This document shows, piece after piece, positions 37,911 through 51,139 of a DNA stretch of 64,000 nucleotides. Under the pieces are notes generated by a model, which saw nothing but the letters and a program-made list of their open reading frames with translations, did not search any database and was not told the origin of the DNA. Position 1 is the first letter of the stretch; the number at the start of each line of letters is the position of its first letter. This DNA comes from Pycnopodia helianthoides (taxonomy: Eukaryota > Echinodermata > Asteroidea > Forcipulatida > Asteriidae). Location: contig CM063245.1 in assembly GCA_032158295.1 (NCBI GenBank), positions 2,714,700-2,778,699 of the forward strand, written 5' to 3'. Position numbers and translations under genes: made by a program.

Positions 37911-37984
37911 AACAATAGAGTGACGTCACAGAAATAGTTTAAAGTTGGCTAATTAATGCAAATATTTTTAGATATTTTTCTTCC

Positions 37985-39490
37985 AATAGGCAGATCATAA
38001 TTTCTACTTGAAGACGATGAAGCAGTTTTTTGTGCTGAAATCTTCACTGAACTAAGGTGATGCCAACCATCAGGGACTCGGGTCATGCAAAAGATTTTGT
38101 AATGTATCAGGTAATAAGTAGTAAGTTACTGGTGAAGAAACTACCTACTGAATGGGACAACAACTCAATCAAGAATCTCAAAAAGAAATTTCTTTAAGAA
38201 GTAAAGACAGTTGTAACTCAAAATACTAGTATCAATTGAGATTACAGCAAGCATGAACGACCAGCCAACCACCGGTGTTAACATAAGAATTATTTAACTT
38301 TCTTAGAAAAAAATTATTAATAAAATCCAATCAAATTGAAATCCTTCCTGAAACAGTGGAAATTGGCTCTTCATGCAATTATAAAGATAAGTAAATGATA
38401 AATAAATAATTTGTCTGTATCTACTAAATTTCCCCTAAATTCAGCAGTCCCGTATGGAGTGGTAGCTACAGCCGGATTTGTTTGGATGAGCATTGTTGGC
38501 GGGTACGGGTGCAAAGAGTCAACGACAGACCTTTTTGGTAAGTTTGAAAAAATAAATCTTTCTAAAACCATTCTTTAAATAGAAGATCCATTCCACAATG
38601 AAAAGAGATAAATTTGATAAACCTACAGATGGCTAATTGGTTCTAATATTTGTAGATATGTTTCTTCGAAAATGCAGATCATGTATTCTACTTGAAGACG
38701 ATGAAGAAGTTTTTGTGCTGAAACCTTCACTGAACTGAGGCGATGGCTACCAGCAGGGACTGAGGTCTTGCAAAAGATTTTGAAATGTATCAGGTTGTAA
38801 GTAGTAAGTTACTGATGAAGATACTACCTACTGCAAGGGACAACAACTCAATCAAGAATCTCTCAGACAATTTACTAGAAAAGACAGTTGTAAGCAGCGT
38901 TCAAAATACTAGTATCAATACATCCCTGAACTGAGGTGATGACTACCAGCAGGGATTGGGTCTTGCTAAAGATTTTGTAATGCATCAGGTTATAAGTAGT
39001 AAGTTACTGGTGAAGAAACTACCTACTGAATGGGACAACAACTCAATCAAGAATCTCGCAAACAAATTAGTAGTAAAGACAGTTGTAACCAGCGATCAAA
39101 ATACTAGTATCAATACAGCCAGGATGAACGACCAGCCAACCACTGAGGTTAGCCTAAGAACCTTTTAAATTGCTCAAACAAAATTGTATTTGTACCGTTC
39201 TAACAAATTGAAATCCTTCCTGAAACAGTTGCTGCAATTCTAAAGATATGTAAATGCAAAATATAAGTTTGTCTGTGCCTACTCATTTCTCTCGCAGATC
39301 AACAGTCTGTTGTGGAGAGGTAGCTACAACCAGATCCGTTTGGATGAGCATTGTTGGAGGATACAGGAAGTGGATACAGTACAACTGAACTTATTTGGAT
39401 GAGCATTGTTGGAGGGTACGTGTGCAAAGAGTCAACAACAGACCTTTTGGTAAGTTTGAAAAAAAAAAAAAATTTAAATAGAAGATCCAC
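37985..39490. repeat. three diverged tandem units, 280-600 bp
   Basis: Shared blocks GAAGACGATGAAGCAGTTTT (37,985 onward; 38,690), AGTAAGTTACTGGTGAAGAA (38,125; 39,000) and TTTGGATGAGCATTGTTGG (38,480; 39,340; 39,400). Splice-like sites (tctctcgcag, CTTTTG|gtaagt) surround the last block, but no frame is conserved. Confidence 0.7.
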
Positions 39491-39549
39491 TCCACAAATT
39501 TAGCAGAGGAGGTAATGTTGAGAATTAGCAACTTTAAAGATTTTAAATC

Positions 39550-39708
39550 GTCAATATTCATTTCTCATCAAATATGGCATTTCAGACCAAAATATTTCAA
39601 GGGATGTTTACTACTATCATCATCATTAGACCATGTAAGTTTGATGTAAATCTGTGATCAAAAAGTACATTTTAGGAGTTTTTTTCTTACCAATTCTGTA
39701 ATGTTCCT
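39550..39708. mobile_element. MITE family A, right part only
   Basis: Starts inside TTCATTTCTCATCAAATATG and ends ACCAATTCTGTAATGTTCCT plus TTAA; the left half is missing. Confidence 0.88.
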
Positions 39709-39711
39709 TTA

Positions 39712-39805
39712 AGTCAAGTCAGGTAACAAGTCAAAAATTCACAAGTCAAGTCATTAGTCAAATTTCTTCAGGTAGAGTCGAAGTCACAAATCTTAAGTCT
39801 TGTAA
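39712..39805. repeat. AAGTCA-rich simple repeat
   Basis: Repeated CAAGTCA/GAAGTCA phrases, similar in style to the GAGTCC repeats of the hAT-like element. Confidence 0.5.
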
Positions 39806-39974
39806 TATCACAAAATATGGTCAACTCTCGGTTGCGGAATGATTATTGCGCAATCATTTGCAATCACGTTTTGGGTCGATTCTCATAACAACTGATAGGT
39901 GTATTAAAAGAGATTATCAAAGTTATTAATCTCTGTAAATAATTTTGTTTTTACCACGGATGAGACGTTGGAGA

Positions 39975-40880
39975 TGACATACATCTTGAGACTGATCAAC
40001 GCTTTTTGGACCGTGTGCCACCAGCAGAAGAAGGACTTTGTCAAGTCTATCCAGATGACTCTCAGATCCATGGTCAACTGTTGGAGTGACGTCGGAATGT
40101 TGAGGCCAGCTAATGCTTTTGGACTGGTTGCCATCAGCTGAAGAAGGACTGTGTCAAGTCTATCCAGGTAATTCTCAGCCCCAAGTTTAACTTTTGGAGT
40201 GACGTTGAGATGTTTAGGTCAACTAATGCTTTTTGGAATGTGTGCCACCAGCTGCAAAAAAACTAAGTCAAGTCTAGTCGGATCACTCTGCACTACAAGT
40301 TCAACCGTTCAAGTGACATATGGATGTTAAGGCTTATAACACATGGATGTTAAGGCTATAACATATGGATGTTAAGGCTTTTTGGAATAATACATGTGCC
40401 ACCAGCTGAAGGACTGTGTCAAGTCTAGTCAGGGCCCAATTTCTTAGAGCTGCTTAAGCACAAAAAGTAGCTCAGCAAAACAAAATTATGCTTACCAAAA
40501 TAAGGTTACCGGCCAAACCACCATGTCACATGTACAATTTGTGACTGGTATCCTGCTGATTTTTGCTTAGCAGAAAATTGTTAAGCAATGTTTTCTGCTT
40601 AAGCAGCTCTATGAAATTGGGCCCAGATGACTCTGTACTACAGGTTCAACACTGTTGAAGAGACATAGAGATGTTGAGCCTAACCAAAACTTTTAGGACT
40701 GTGAGCCACCAACTGAAGGACTATGTCAAGTTTAGCTAGATGGCTCTCCACTACAAGCTAAACTGTTCAAGAGACTAATACTGGTGCTACATTGTAACTA
40801 ACGCTTTTTGGACTGTCACCAACTGAAAAAAATACATGTATGTCAAGTCTAGCCAGATGGTTCCCCACTTGTTAAACTGA
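39975..40880. repeat. degenerate satellite, unit about 117 bp
   Basis: Recurring phrases AATGCTTTTTGGACTGTG, GCCACCAGCTGAAGAAGGAC, TGTCAAGTCTAGCCAGATGA and CTACAAGTTCAAC over about seven units, interrupted by MITE B at 40,432. Confidence 0.8.
40432..40624. mobile_element. MITE family B, complete 193-bp copy
   Basis: Inverted ends GGGCCCAATTTCTTAGAGCT and AGCTCTATGAAATTGGGCCC, each followed inward by GCTTAAGCA. Inserted in the satellite between GTCTAGTCA and GATGACTC. Confidence 0.9.
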
Positions 40881-41169
40881 AACAAGCTAGACCGTGACAT
40901 GGCGTCTTACTGTATGAAGACACCCAAGGGGTGCACCAAACTAAATAAGCTCCCTGTAGCAACTAATGGTTAATGCTAAATATTCAAAAGTCTTGTAGCC
41001 TCTGGACAACAAACCAAATGTATTTTCTGGATTTTTCTTTTCAATTTTTGTTAGGTTAGCCGTTTGGCTTTTAAGCTAGGCTCATCCAAAATAAAAATGC
41101 CCCTGAACGACCGAACTAGCCAGACTCCATCTTAGAAAAATTAAACCTTCTAGGAAAATAAGGGATTTT

Positions 41170-41520
41170 TTTAAGTTTGGTGATGTCAGGGTAATTTAGG
41201 AATACAACTCCACGGGTGGTACACCTTTTTTAGGGCTAGTTTACCCCAAAAGCTCCAGGTTGAAAGTCACAACCCCAGGGTCGCAATGTTGGACCATTTT
41301 TTTCAACAATCCTAAAGCCATGAAAATCAACTCTTTGATTTTAAGAAAAAGTTCTGTGTTTACAATTTATTAGTGAGTTTATGCATGAGTTTCTCTCTAT
41401 CTAGTGTGGTGCACCCCGAGGAAAACCAAATTCATTAAATTCATTTACAATACCCTTTGAAGTTTGGTGATGTCAGGGTAATTTAAGAATACAACTCCAC
41501 GGGTGGTACACCCTTTTTTA
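41170..41520. repeat. direct repeat of 60 bp
   Basis: AAGTTTGGTGATGTCAGGGT ... CTCCACGGGTGGTACACC occurs at 41,172 and again at 41,458. Confidence 0.85.
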
Positions 41521-41524
41521 AGAA

Positions 41525-43130
41525 GAAACAAACAAACAAAACAAACAATTAAATCAAGTAATCAAAAATGTCAGTTGTGTGATTAATAAATTGCTTTTAA
41601 GTTTGCCGAAACCTATTGACTACGAGTGAGTGAAAATGTTAACAATGTAATAAAAGTTTAATGCAGGGGAAGATTTTGACAGACTGAAACTAAAGTCACC
41701 AAAGTGTTCTCAGACATGTTAGAAACATGCCAAAGAAAGCTCAGGTTTAGTTATGTTATTGTGGAATGAACTTTGTAAAATGATTTATTCGATGAAGATA
41801 GATGCGGACGAAATCTAGTGACAAAATTATGATGTTACTGTTTACAATTATCTAGGTATTTTCAGGTAATTAATTTCGTGTTGTAAGATTAAATCAATCG
41901 GCTTGTTCAAGGTATTTCATGTACACTGGTGAGGCCAGCTGTACGATTCGCTCAAAGATGTGTGGGAAATTTCAAAGTGTACACTTGATGATTTGAAAAA
42001 CAAATCAGTAAATCATCATTTTTATACAGCATGTATTTTGTCTACAGTGCTCAAAAACATTTTTAAATATATGGTAGATAACCATAATATTGTATTTTGT
42101 GTAGTGTTCTATATATGGTAGTTTATTAAGTAATGATATTGTAGTAAGGAAAATTGATTATTTATTTCAATTATTTTCTGATGTCTGTTGTCTTTTGTGT
42201 TACTGTTATAAATATTCCCAATGCCTTGCAGTTGTTAAGAAGCCATAGTACACTTATCGTTACGAGAAGGGGGACTCGTCCAAATGTTTACTGACCTGTG
42301 TGCTGGCAACAGTCTGCAGCACTTTGTTTAAAGCCCAGCAGTGCATATTTTTGATATTTCCATTGTCTTAACGAAGTCATACAAACTGGTCAGCTCATAC
42401 GCAATGATATTCTAAGATTGACCATGCCACACGTCAAAGAAAGGGTGTCAATCAACAGGGTTCAGTGATTGGGTTTGGAGGTTACAGAACAAAACTCTGC
42501 CAACATCCTTTAGACACAGAGTCTGTATGTCAACTGGCAATGGTTGAGGACACCAAAAACTTAACTAATTAAGCGAACAAATAAGGTTAAATCTTCCCAG
42601 ATTATAACATGTCAACATCACACTGAGACAAAAGAAAATTGTTAGATGAAAAAACAAATGTAACTGGTAGCATATAGTTTAAAAGTGTGGGGGGGGACAT
42701 TCACACAAAACTTTCAATATAATTTCCAGGTAGCAAAAAAAGAAGAACGGTCGTATCGTAAAAATAAATAAAAATACTATTCTGATAGCAGAAAAAACAG
42801 ATGTCCACTTTTCATCCTCCTAATCCGTCTGCATTTTTAAAACAAATTAAAATGAAAGTTCGTTTTGTTCAAAGAGGAACAGAGGTTTGAGTTGAATTTT
42901 AAAGACCTTTAAATATTTCGGTAGTTCCAGGAGTATCGCATTTAATGCATACCGCGACAAATTGGAACACTTATTTAAATATACGTTCTCACAGACATGA
43001 ATCCACAACTTAGTGAGCCTGTTTTTCTGTCTTATTAATAGGAGTTTGTGCATGAGCTATGGGGAAACATTTTTTCCACCACCCCTCCTGACCAAATTGA
43101 CGACCCCTGTTGATTGACACCACTCCTAAA
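41525..43130. other. no gene recognised
   Basis: AT-rich. A minus-strand frame at 42,847-43,053 has a faint likeness to LINE ORF2 ends (PKYLKVFKIQLKPLFLF) but is too weak to call. Confidence 0.35.
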
Positions 43131-43153
43131 ACGTGTGTATTGGTACACTGCAG

Positions 43154-43253
43154 GATATCAAGGAGTATCACGGGGTTGGGATCTACCATTTTGAAATTGT
43201 TATGTTTTTCTTGATATGTGCCAGTGCGCTGTGGTATGGTGCATTACTGCAAG
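43154..43253 (+). CDS. weak candidate transmembrane exon
   Basis: Between cactgcag and CTGCAAG|gttcaa lies an open frame with YHFEIVMFFLICASALWYGA, a single hydrophobic helix. The donor is poor and the polypyrimidine tract weak. No neighbouring exon was found. It may be chance. Confidence 0.15.
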
Positions 43254-43608
43254 GTTCAAGCAAGGACCAAATCGAGTCTAGAAGTAAACATTATCTGCAA
43301 CCCTCTAATATAACCAGAACTGTCATTGTTAGGGTGAATACTGGGACCAGACGACGTTGCCAACAGAGTGAAGTCTGTAGCGGATGAGTAACAGTAAACG
43401 CTAAACAATTTGGGTGCCCTTGACGCTTTGCTATCCTCCACTTGAAAGGTTAAATTCACACAATTCGCATGGGATCTAAAAATCAATTTCATTTTCTAGT
43501 GGTTTATATTTATATTTTATTTAAATTAAACTTAGAAAACATCATCCAGGGAAATGGTTTTTATAGTAACAGTAAGAACGTGCACGGAATAAAAAGAAAC
43601 AACTACCA

Positions 43609-43795
43609 TCCAATTGGTGCTCGATATGCGGCAGAGGGTGCCGCCCCCACCCACCTATTGTGTCTTCATTGTGTGCTTGGAATCTCAGGAATTCTTTTGA
43701 GGGTTTGGGGGGGGGGGTTCTATACAAGAGGAAAATAGTGTGTTATAGTATGGGAACATTGGGGGACCCTCTGCCCCATATCGGGCAGGCTAGAA
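43609..43795. mobile_element. MITE family D, copy 1
   Basis: Inverted ends TGCTCGATATGCGGCAGAGG and CCTCTGCCCCATATCGGGCA; G- and C-rich runs inside. The copy at 45,719 also shares the outer bases CAATTGG and GGCTA, so the true ends may be slightly further out. Confidence 0.75.
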
Positions 43796-44936
43796 AACCA
43801 TCAATACACGGCAATATTCTGGCCCCAATATATAGCGCATTTAGAGCCTCGCTTGTCACACATGCGTAGGGAACTAGACCAAGCGTTCCTGTGCTCATTG
43901 TAAATACAACTCGCGTGCATGCTGTCTGTTACTTTTCGTACAAAATGCACGGTTTTCCGAGCTGACGAAGTGCTAAACTGGTAGGAGGACACATATTTAT
44001 GTAACTTGCTGCAAACCAGATGTTTATAGCTCAGTGTGAGACAAGGAGGGTCCAGAGAAGCAAGCAATTGTAAATTGAGTAAATCGGGTACGTGAATCTC
44101 AACCAATTTGTAGACTTGTGTACGCGCTCAATAAAAAAACAACATTACAGGGCGCCCTCGGTAGTATCGTTCTTGCATAGGGCCTTTTCGCAACCATGGT
44201 TTGAAAACCCCGTTCAAAATGTACATGTACAAATTATTGAAAACTTTCGAAAACGCCTCTAGAGTGTGTAACTTTGAAGTGTTGGTGCAATTCTTCGCAG
44301 TGCTAGAAAGATTACGTCCGTAACATCAGATGCTAGTCTTGTTTAGAGTAAAGGCAGTTTTAAACTCGCTAAGAAACAGGCGGGAACTTTTTAGTTTGAT
44401 GGTGGTCAATGGGGTATCCAAACTTTTACATGAGGGAAGGGGGATATGCGGGGCAAAGACATTATTTAGGGGTGCTATTTTATTAGGGGGGGGGCAAAGG
44501 GTTCTGCTACCGCCCTCTTGTGGTTGTTAACATTTTTCAAAGATTCAAACTTACCACACACAAAATAATCGGCGTAAATACAAAACTCAAACATCAAGGC
44601 ATTGTTTGTGCTTAATATTGTTTATGATGACATTGGTGCGTGGACAGGCATGCCTATTCGCAATATAATAGTTGTGTACGACGTTCTTTAAAAGTAAATA
44701 CTATCAGAAACCATACAGAATTAATTTATAAACTGTCCATACAATTTTGTTAAAACATTTTGTGTTTCCTTTTAACGCTGTCTGTGGTTTTTTATGGAGC
44801 TGGTTGTTGTTTTTTCTATTAAAATATATTTTCCAGTGTGCCTAAATTTTGTTGTAATTGAAAATTTTTTTTTTTTTTAATTAGTTTAAAAAACACCAAG
44901 TTTTTAAAACTAAATAATGCCGTGTTCCTAGACTGG

Positions 44937-45020
44937 GGGCCGCCCGGGAATCGAACCCAGACCCGTCCTCTGAACTGTGACATGTCACGGGCCGTAACTC
45001 ATTGAGCTAATCCGTTACTG
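44937..45020 (-). repeat. tRNA-like sequence, probably SINE head
   Basis: Minus strand: TTAGCTCAATGAGTTA (A box) and GGGTTCGATTCCCGGGCG (B box), with an extended, unpaired anticodon region. Not a credible tRNA gene. Confidence 0.55.
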
Positions 45021-45076
45021 CCCAAAGTGAACAATAATATTGACTACATGTATAATGATACCGGGCGTCGTTCAAC

Positions 45077-45262
45077 TTGGACACATGGGTATACCCCAAC
45101 GCCGATACTTTCCTCATAATTTCCCATACGACAATGGCGACATACCGTGCATTGTTCTCATTCATATTAACACCAAGATTATTGGTAACCTTTCTTAATG
45201 AAGATCTGAGGAAAAACGTCCGTAGTCAACTCAAAAAAACATTCTGTTTGAAGCAAAGTTAA
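45077..45262 (+). pseudogene. possible class A GPCR TM7/helix 8 remnant
   Basis: The open frame ends TFLNEDLRKNVRSQLKKTFC followed by LKQS and a stop. It resembles the end of rhodopsin-like receptors (FLNEDFRKNVR, then a Cys for palmitoylation). The preceding helix reads ALFSFILTPRLLV, where N-P-x-x-Y is expected, so the motif is damaged. No upstream helices were found. Confidence 0.35.
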
Positions 45263-45718
45263 ACAATTATTTCAAAACTAAAAAACAGCTGACGAACTGA
45301 AAAACACCATTATTATTTATTATTTATTTATTATTTATTATTTCCGTCAATAATTGTATTAACGCAATAATCTAGATTTTTAATGACGAAAGCAAGTAAA
45401 GAAATAACACTACGCTTTAAGACTAATAAATAAATAAATAAACCAGACTGTTTTGAACATACAGGCCTGATTCTTGAATCATTTTGAAAGTTTTAAGACG
45501 ACAATTCACAACCAATCAATAACTAAGTAAATATTTAATAAATATCGGTTCAGTTGCTTGCATCTTGATATAGTTTGGCTGTTTATGGCCGCAGAGTTAA
45601 CTTGCTAACCATTGTCTTGCCTATCTCGCCACCAATGGTAGGAGCGTCTTAACAAAGATATAGTTAACTCATGGTATATGGTTCACATCCCATTGATCAA
45701 ACGACCGTTACCACAACC

Positions 45719-45902
45719 AATTGGTGCTCGATATGGGGCAGAGGGTACCCCCCCCCCTCCTATTGTGTCTTCATTGTGTGCTTGGAATCTCAGGAATTCT
45801 TTTGAGGATTTTAGGGGGGGGGGGTTCTATACAAGAGGAAAATAGTGTGTTATAGTATGGGAACATATGGGGGGACCCTCTACCCCATATCGGGCAGGCT
45901 AT
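45719..45902. mobile_element. MITE family D, copy 2
   Basis: Nearly identical to 43,609-43,795, with ends TGCTCGATATGGGGCAGAGG and CCTCTACCCCATATCGGGCA. Confidence 0.78.
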
Positions 45903-45999
45903 AACCCACAACGCACGTTGAAATTATTCGCCTTCTAACATTAAATTTTGATCTAAATATGGATCAAGTGTATGTCCTGTCGGGGACTCTGTCATGAAA

Positions 46000-48640
46000 A
46001 CCGTGACCGTTAAATTGGCATAGCGCCCTCGCTCGGTCTGTTTTTATCCAGTCATCCATTGTTCTTTTCAGTGCGCATCGTACATTTAATTTGACGTAAT
46101 TCCTCAGGTACCAATGTGATTTTGAATTGAAATTGACGATTTACACAAACCATGATGCATATGCTGCCAGTTTAATCTTCAAGCTTATGATTTGTCGTTA
46201 ATTTAATGAAGTTTACCTTAGACAAATGAAATAGATATTATAAGGTAAACTTATCAGCTGTGCACATGTACCTTTTGGTAGCAACGAAAGGCCGATCATA
46301 ATGATGCACCGTTCGCTCTGATTTACTCATTTTCCTTTAGACACAGGACTTTCAACGCCTTTACCATGCAATTCACGATGCGAATTAGTAGTTCAACATC
46401 ACTTGTTCTTGTTCACATCACTTCATGTTTATAACAAACCATCGACTTGGCACGTAGTACAAGGGGTAAAAGCACATGCATATTTTTTTTTTGGGGGGGG
46501 GCTACTATGTTACAGAAATGTTTTTATGACCATCGCGCGCTGCTCCTCTATTTAAAACGTTGCTGCCCCTCCCAACCTCAAACATTTTTATTTATTTATG
46601 TTTTTTTCTTTCTTTTCAGCAAACCTACTCATTAAGTTATGATCGTTTATGCATTTTCTTAAGAGTAGGAACTTATATTAACGGGGAAACAAACATCCTA
46701 GACTGTGCCCACCAAAATTCTAATTGTGGCGTTGACAGCATCAAGCACCTGTATGCCTGTCATTTCGGGGACTCCGTATTTGAGCTGTGACCGTTAACTT
46801 AGCATAGCGCCCTCGCTCGGCTCTGTTTACCACACTTTTGTCATTGTTCTTTTCATTGCGTTGTCTCCATGAAAACTATGGAATTCCACACGGACCAATG
46901 TGATTTGAGAACATTCACGAAAATAGTTTTTGTAAATGGGGTAAAACGATTTGATGAGAAACACCCGTGGTCAATTTAAGAAGGAGAAAACCTACTGATA
47001 GTGTTAGATCTAAGAAGATCTTATAAGGTTGGAAACATAAATTGTTATTTAATGCCAAGACAAGTCGAAGAACTGACATGAACGAGCCACTAAAATCTGA
47101 CGCCGGCCAATAATTATTCATATAACAATTTACAAATGTCGCTATTAATTTTTGACTTCAAATCTATTTGGCAGAGAACATTGAGGACTTACAAATACCA
47201 GTATTTATTTGAACGCCATGCATTCAATGATAATGTTAGGGTCGAGTCGGCCGAGTAAAACCCGTACCTTGACCCTCTCCAATGTCCAGTTTCCCCTTAG
47301 ACAATAACAAAGTTATATGTAAAGTTCGGGCGTAACTACGAAATGGGTACCGTTATGTTGTCCGTACTGACAGGGGAAAAGCCTGAATCTTGTGATGTTC
47401 TTTACAGGAATCCGTAATGAAACCGTGACCGTTAAACTAACATAGCGCCCTCTCTGTGCGTATCCTCTCCCGGCACTAGCCATTGTTCTTTTCAGTTTTA
47501 TGTGCACGAGAAATTTACGGAGTTACATGAAGACCATTGTGATTTTGACTCATTGTTGTGCAATTACTTTAAACGTTTCCCATGATGCATTTTGTGGTAA
47601 GAGTCATCAGTAAATGAACTGCTATCCCTTAAAGGATATCTAGGCTGGCCTCGACTATTTTTTCCTCTCAGCCTCGATATGGGGGATCGTACTTGAGAGT
47701 GCGAAAGATTGAGGTTTGTTATTAATATAAAGAAGAAGTGGGTCATTTTGTATACAATGTGAAATGGAATAAGCATCTGCCTTGTGTGTTTGTGACATTT
47801 ACCGAAGGACTTAACATGTATTTAACAACGTTATTGTCTTTGCTTGTTTAAAAATAATAATATCAACAACAAAAAACGAACAAAACAAAAACTGTTATTC
47901 AATTTACGAATTTCGCTATTAATATTTGACTTCAGATCTATTTGGCAAAGAACTTTGTGGACTTACAATTACCAGTAATTATTTGAACGCCATGCATTCA
48001 ATGATAATGTTAGGGTCAATTCGGCCAGGTAAAACCCGACCCGTACCTTGATCCTCTCCAAATGTCCAGTTTCCCCTTAGACAATAACAAAGTTCTATGT
48101 AAAATGTTCGGGCGTAACTACGAAATGGGTACCGTTATGTTGTCCGTACTGACATGGAGGAAAGCCTGAATCTTGTGATGTTCTTTACAGGAATCCGTAA
48201 TGAAACCGTGACCGTTAATCTAACATAGCGCCCTCTCTGTGCTTATCCTCTCGCGGCGTTAGCCATTGTTCTTTTCAGTTTTATGTGCACAAGAAATTTA
48301 CGGAGTTACATGAAGACAAATATGAATTTGACTTATTGTTGTGCAATTACTTTAAACGTTTTCCATGATCATTTTGTAATAAGGGTCATCAGTAAATCTA
48401 CTGTCAACTATCCTTGGATGATATTAGGCTGGCCTCGATTATTTTTTTCCTCACAGCCTCGTTATGTGGGCTCGTACTTGAGAGTGCGAAAGATTGAGGT
48501 TCTTCAGTAATAGAACGAAGAAGTGGGTCATTTTGTCTAAAATGTGAAATGGAATACGCCATGTGTGTTTGTGACTTTTACCGAAGGACTTAACATGTAT
48601 TTAACTACGTTATTGTCTTAGAACTTGTATAAAATTAAAA
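46000..48640. repeat. tandem array of four diverged units, 640-790 bp
   Basis: Each unit carries GTGACCGTTAA...CATAGCGCCCTC followed by CCATTGTTCTTTTCAG, at about 46,010, 46,785, 47,425 and 48,210. The last two units are most similar (GGGTACCGTTATGTTGTCCG, GCCTGAATCTTGTGATGTTC). Confidence 0.85.
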
Positions 48641-49164
48641 ATAGAAATAAAACAATTCTCGTAATCAGACTAATACTTGGCGACCCTTTAAATCCTTACT
48701 TGTAAATGTATTACTAAAGAATAAAAAAAAATTAAGTTGTTACTATTTCAATAGTCTTTGTAGTGTTAGTTCCCCGGAGAAAAACTTGTATTGATTCAAA
48801 CATACATGAGAAGAAAATGTATAAGGAAAATTAGACTGGCCCCTCAGTATCTTAACAATCCGTATGTTTTATTGTTATTGAAGATAGGAACACGACAAAG
48901 AACGATGACAGGTAGGCCGAATAACGCTCAATGGAAGAATGACGTGTCGGTTGCTGAGCTTGATACTCATGGAATATAGGGGTAAGTCAAACAAGATTAT
49001 TGTTTCATTACTATTCCTGAAAGCTTGAAAGGACTTATTTCTAGTCAATTAAAGTTGTTTCGTTTGGTTCTTGTTTTTTTGACCCGATTTATCTTGAATA
49101 AAAGACACCCTCCGTGTGCGTTTAGCGACCATAACAACAACGTGTAGGCATAACAAACACTGTT

Positions 49165-51100
49165 GAAACTTAGCATTTCACTGTTCCTTCCCTAGCCATC
49201 GGAATCCCACAACACAATTGGTTGCCTTATCTGCATTTCTATGCAATGAGAGTTATATAACACTTCAATGGATGCCTTTGGTTGTCATGGTTAAGCAATA
49301 CTTGATCCCCAGAAATCGTAATAGTACAGTACTTTAACAATAACACCTATGGGCTTAACTATGATCTGGTATGCCATGGTTCTTTGTGAAGAACTCCAAG
49401 TGATAAAGTATTCAATTTTAACAATGGTCCGCTTGCCAATTGTGAAAAAACACCTCTCCAAGTGTTCATGTTTGCGAGTCAGTGCCACCTATAGCAATGT
49501 CAACCACTGCCAGTCCAGAAAGGGCACTTTGGCAGGCTCGTGTACTTATGATAAACGAAAAGGAAGAAAATCAATGTTGGTCAATAACATTTTTTTTTAA
49601 ATGAATTCCTTATTAACCAATTATTTATCCAAGAAAGAGTGCCTTCTTTTTAAATTTTGCTTTAAAAAAATAAACATTTCAAGCAATTCTTGAAAACTTA
49701 AAGTACAATTTTTTTTTTTTCTTTTGGTTTTTCTCCCATAAAACAAATGTATCCAAATCGAGGCTTGGAATAAAATTTGTCTAGAACTAATTTTATTCAA
49801 TAATTGACACTTTCAATTTCTGTTAGGGACCGTAGGGCCACTTAGGGGCCGTATTAAGCATGTGTAGACCCTTGTGATTTAAAGTGTGCTGATACTTAGC
49901 ATTTCGCTGGTCTTTCCCGAACCATTGGAATCCCACAATGAGTGGTTAACCTACATCTACATTTCTATGCAATGAGAATTATATTTTAATACGACAACGG
50001 ATGGTTTAAGTTGGCATGGTTATGCAGTGCTCAATATCTAGAAAACCTAAATAGTAGAGTTCTCCAACAAGTAAACCTATGGGTTGGCCCTATGGTCAGG
50101 TATGTCTCGGTTCATTGTGAAAAACTCCAAGTGATTACGTATTCAATTTTAACAATGGTCTGCTTGCCAATTGTTTCAAAAGAACTTTCCAAGTGCTCAT
50201 TCCAGCTAGTCGTTGCCATCCATAGCAATGTTGACCACTGCCAGTCAAGAAAAGGCACTCTGGCAGGCTCGTATACGTTACAAGAAAATAGGAATAAAAT
50301 CAATGTTTGTTGATAAAAACCTTTTTTTTAATAAATTCCCTAAGAACCACTTACTTATACAAGAAAGAGTGCCTTCTACCAAATTTTGTATATTCTATTT
50401 ATATTTTTTTTATAATTTTTATACTTTTTCAATATTCTTTTTCCCTTAAAATATAGGTAATCAAACCAAGGCTGTCAGAAAAAGTGCCGACACTAATTTT
50501 GTTCAGAAATAGACACTTTCAGTACTGTTAGGGACCATGTCCACTTAGGGACCGTATCAAACATTTGAAGACGGATATGATGTAAAGGTTGCTGACACTT
50601 AGCATTTCACTGGTCTTTCCCGAACCGTAGGTTAACTTAAATCTCCACTTCTACGCAATGAGAATTATACAATACGACAACGGATGGTTTGAGCTGGCAT
50701 GGTTATGCTGTGCTCAACCCCTAGAAATCCTTAATAGTAGAGTTTTCTAACAAGTAAACCTATGGGTTGGCCCTATGGTCTGGTATGTCTCGGTTCATTG
50801 TGAAAAACTCCAAGTGATTACGTATCCATTTTTAACAATGGTCTGCTGGACAATTGTTTAAAAAGAACTCCGAGCGCTCATTCTAGCTAGTCATTGCCAC
50901 CCATAGCAATGTTGTCCAGAAAATGCACTTTGGCAAGCTCGTATACGTTACAAGAAAATAGGAATCAAATCAATGTTTGTTGATAAAGCCTTTTTTTAAA
51001 TAAATTCCCTAATAACCACTTACTTATACAAGAAAGAGTGCCTTCTTACTAACGTTTGCTCAGAAAGATCAAACATTTCAAGCAATTCTTGAAAACTTAA
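49165..51100. repeat. tandem triplication, unit about 710 bp
   Basis: Starts near CTTAGCATTTCACTG at 49,175, 49,896 and 50,600. Shared blocks: GTGATTACGTATTCAATTTT, ACAATGGTCTGCTTGCCAAT, GAAAGAGTGCCTTCT. Copies 2 and 3 are closest. No conserved frame. Confidence 0.88.
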
Positions 51101-51139
51101 GTTGTATTTTTTTACTTTTTCAATAGTTTCTCCCCTTAA

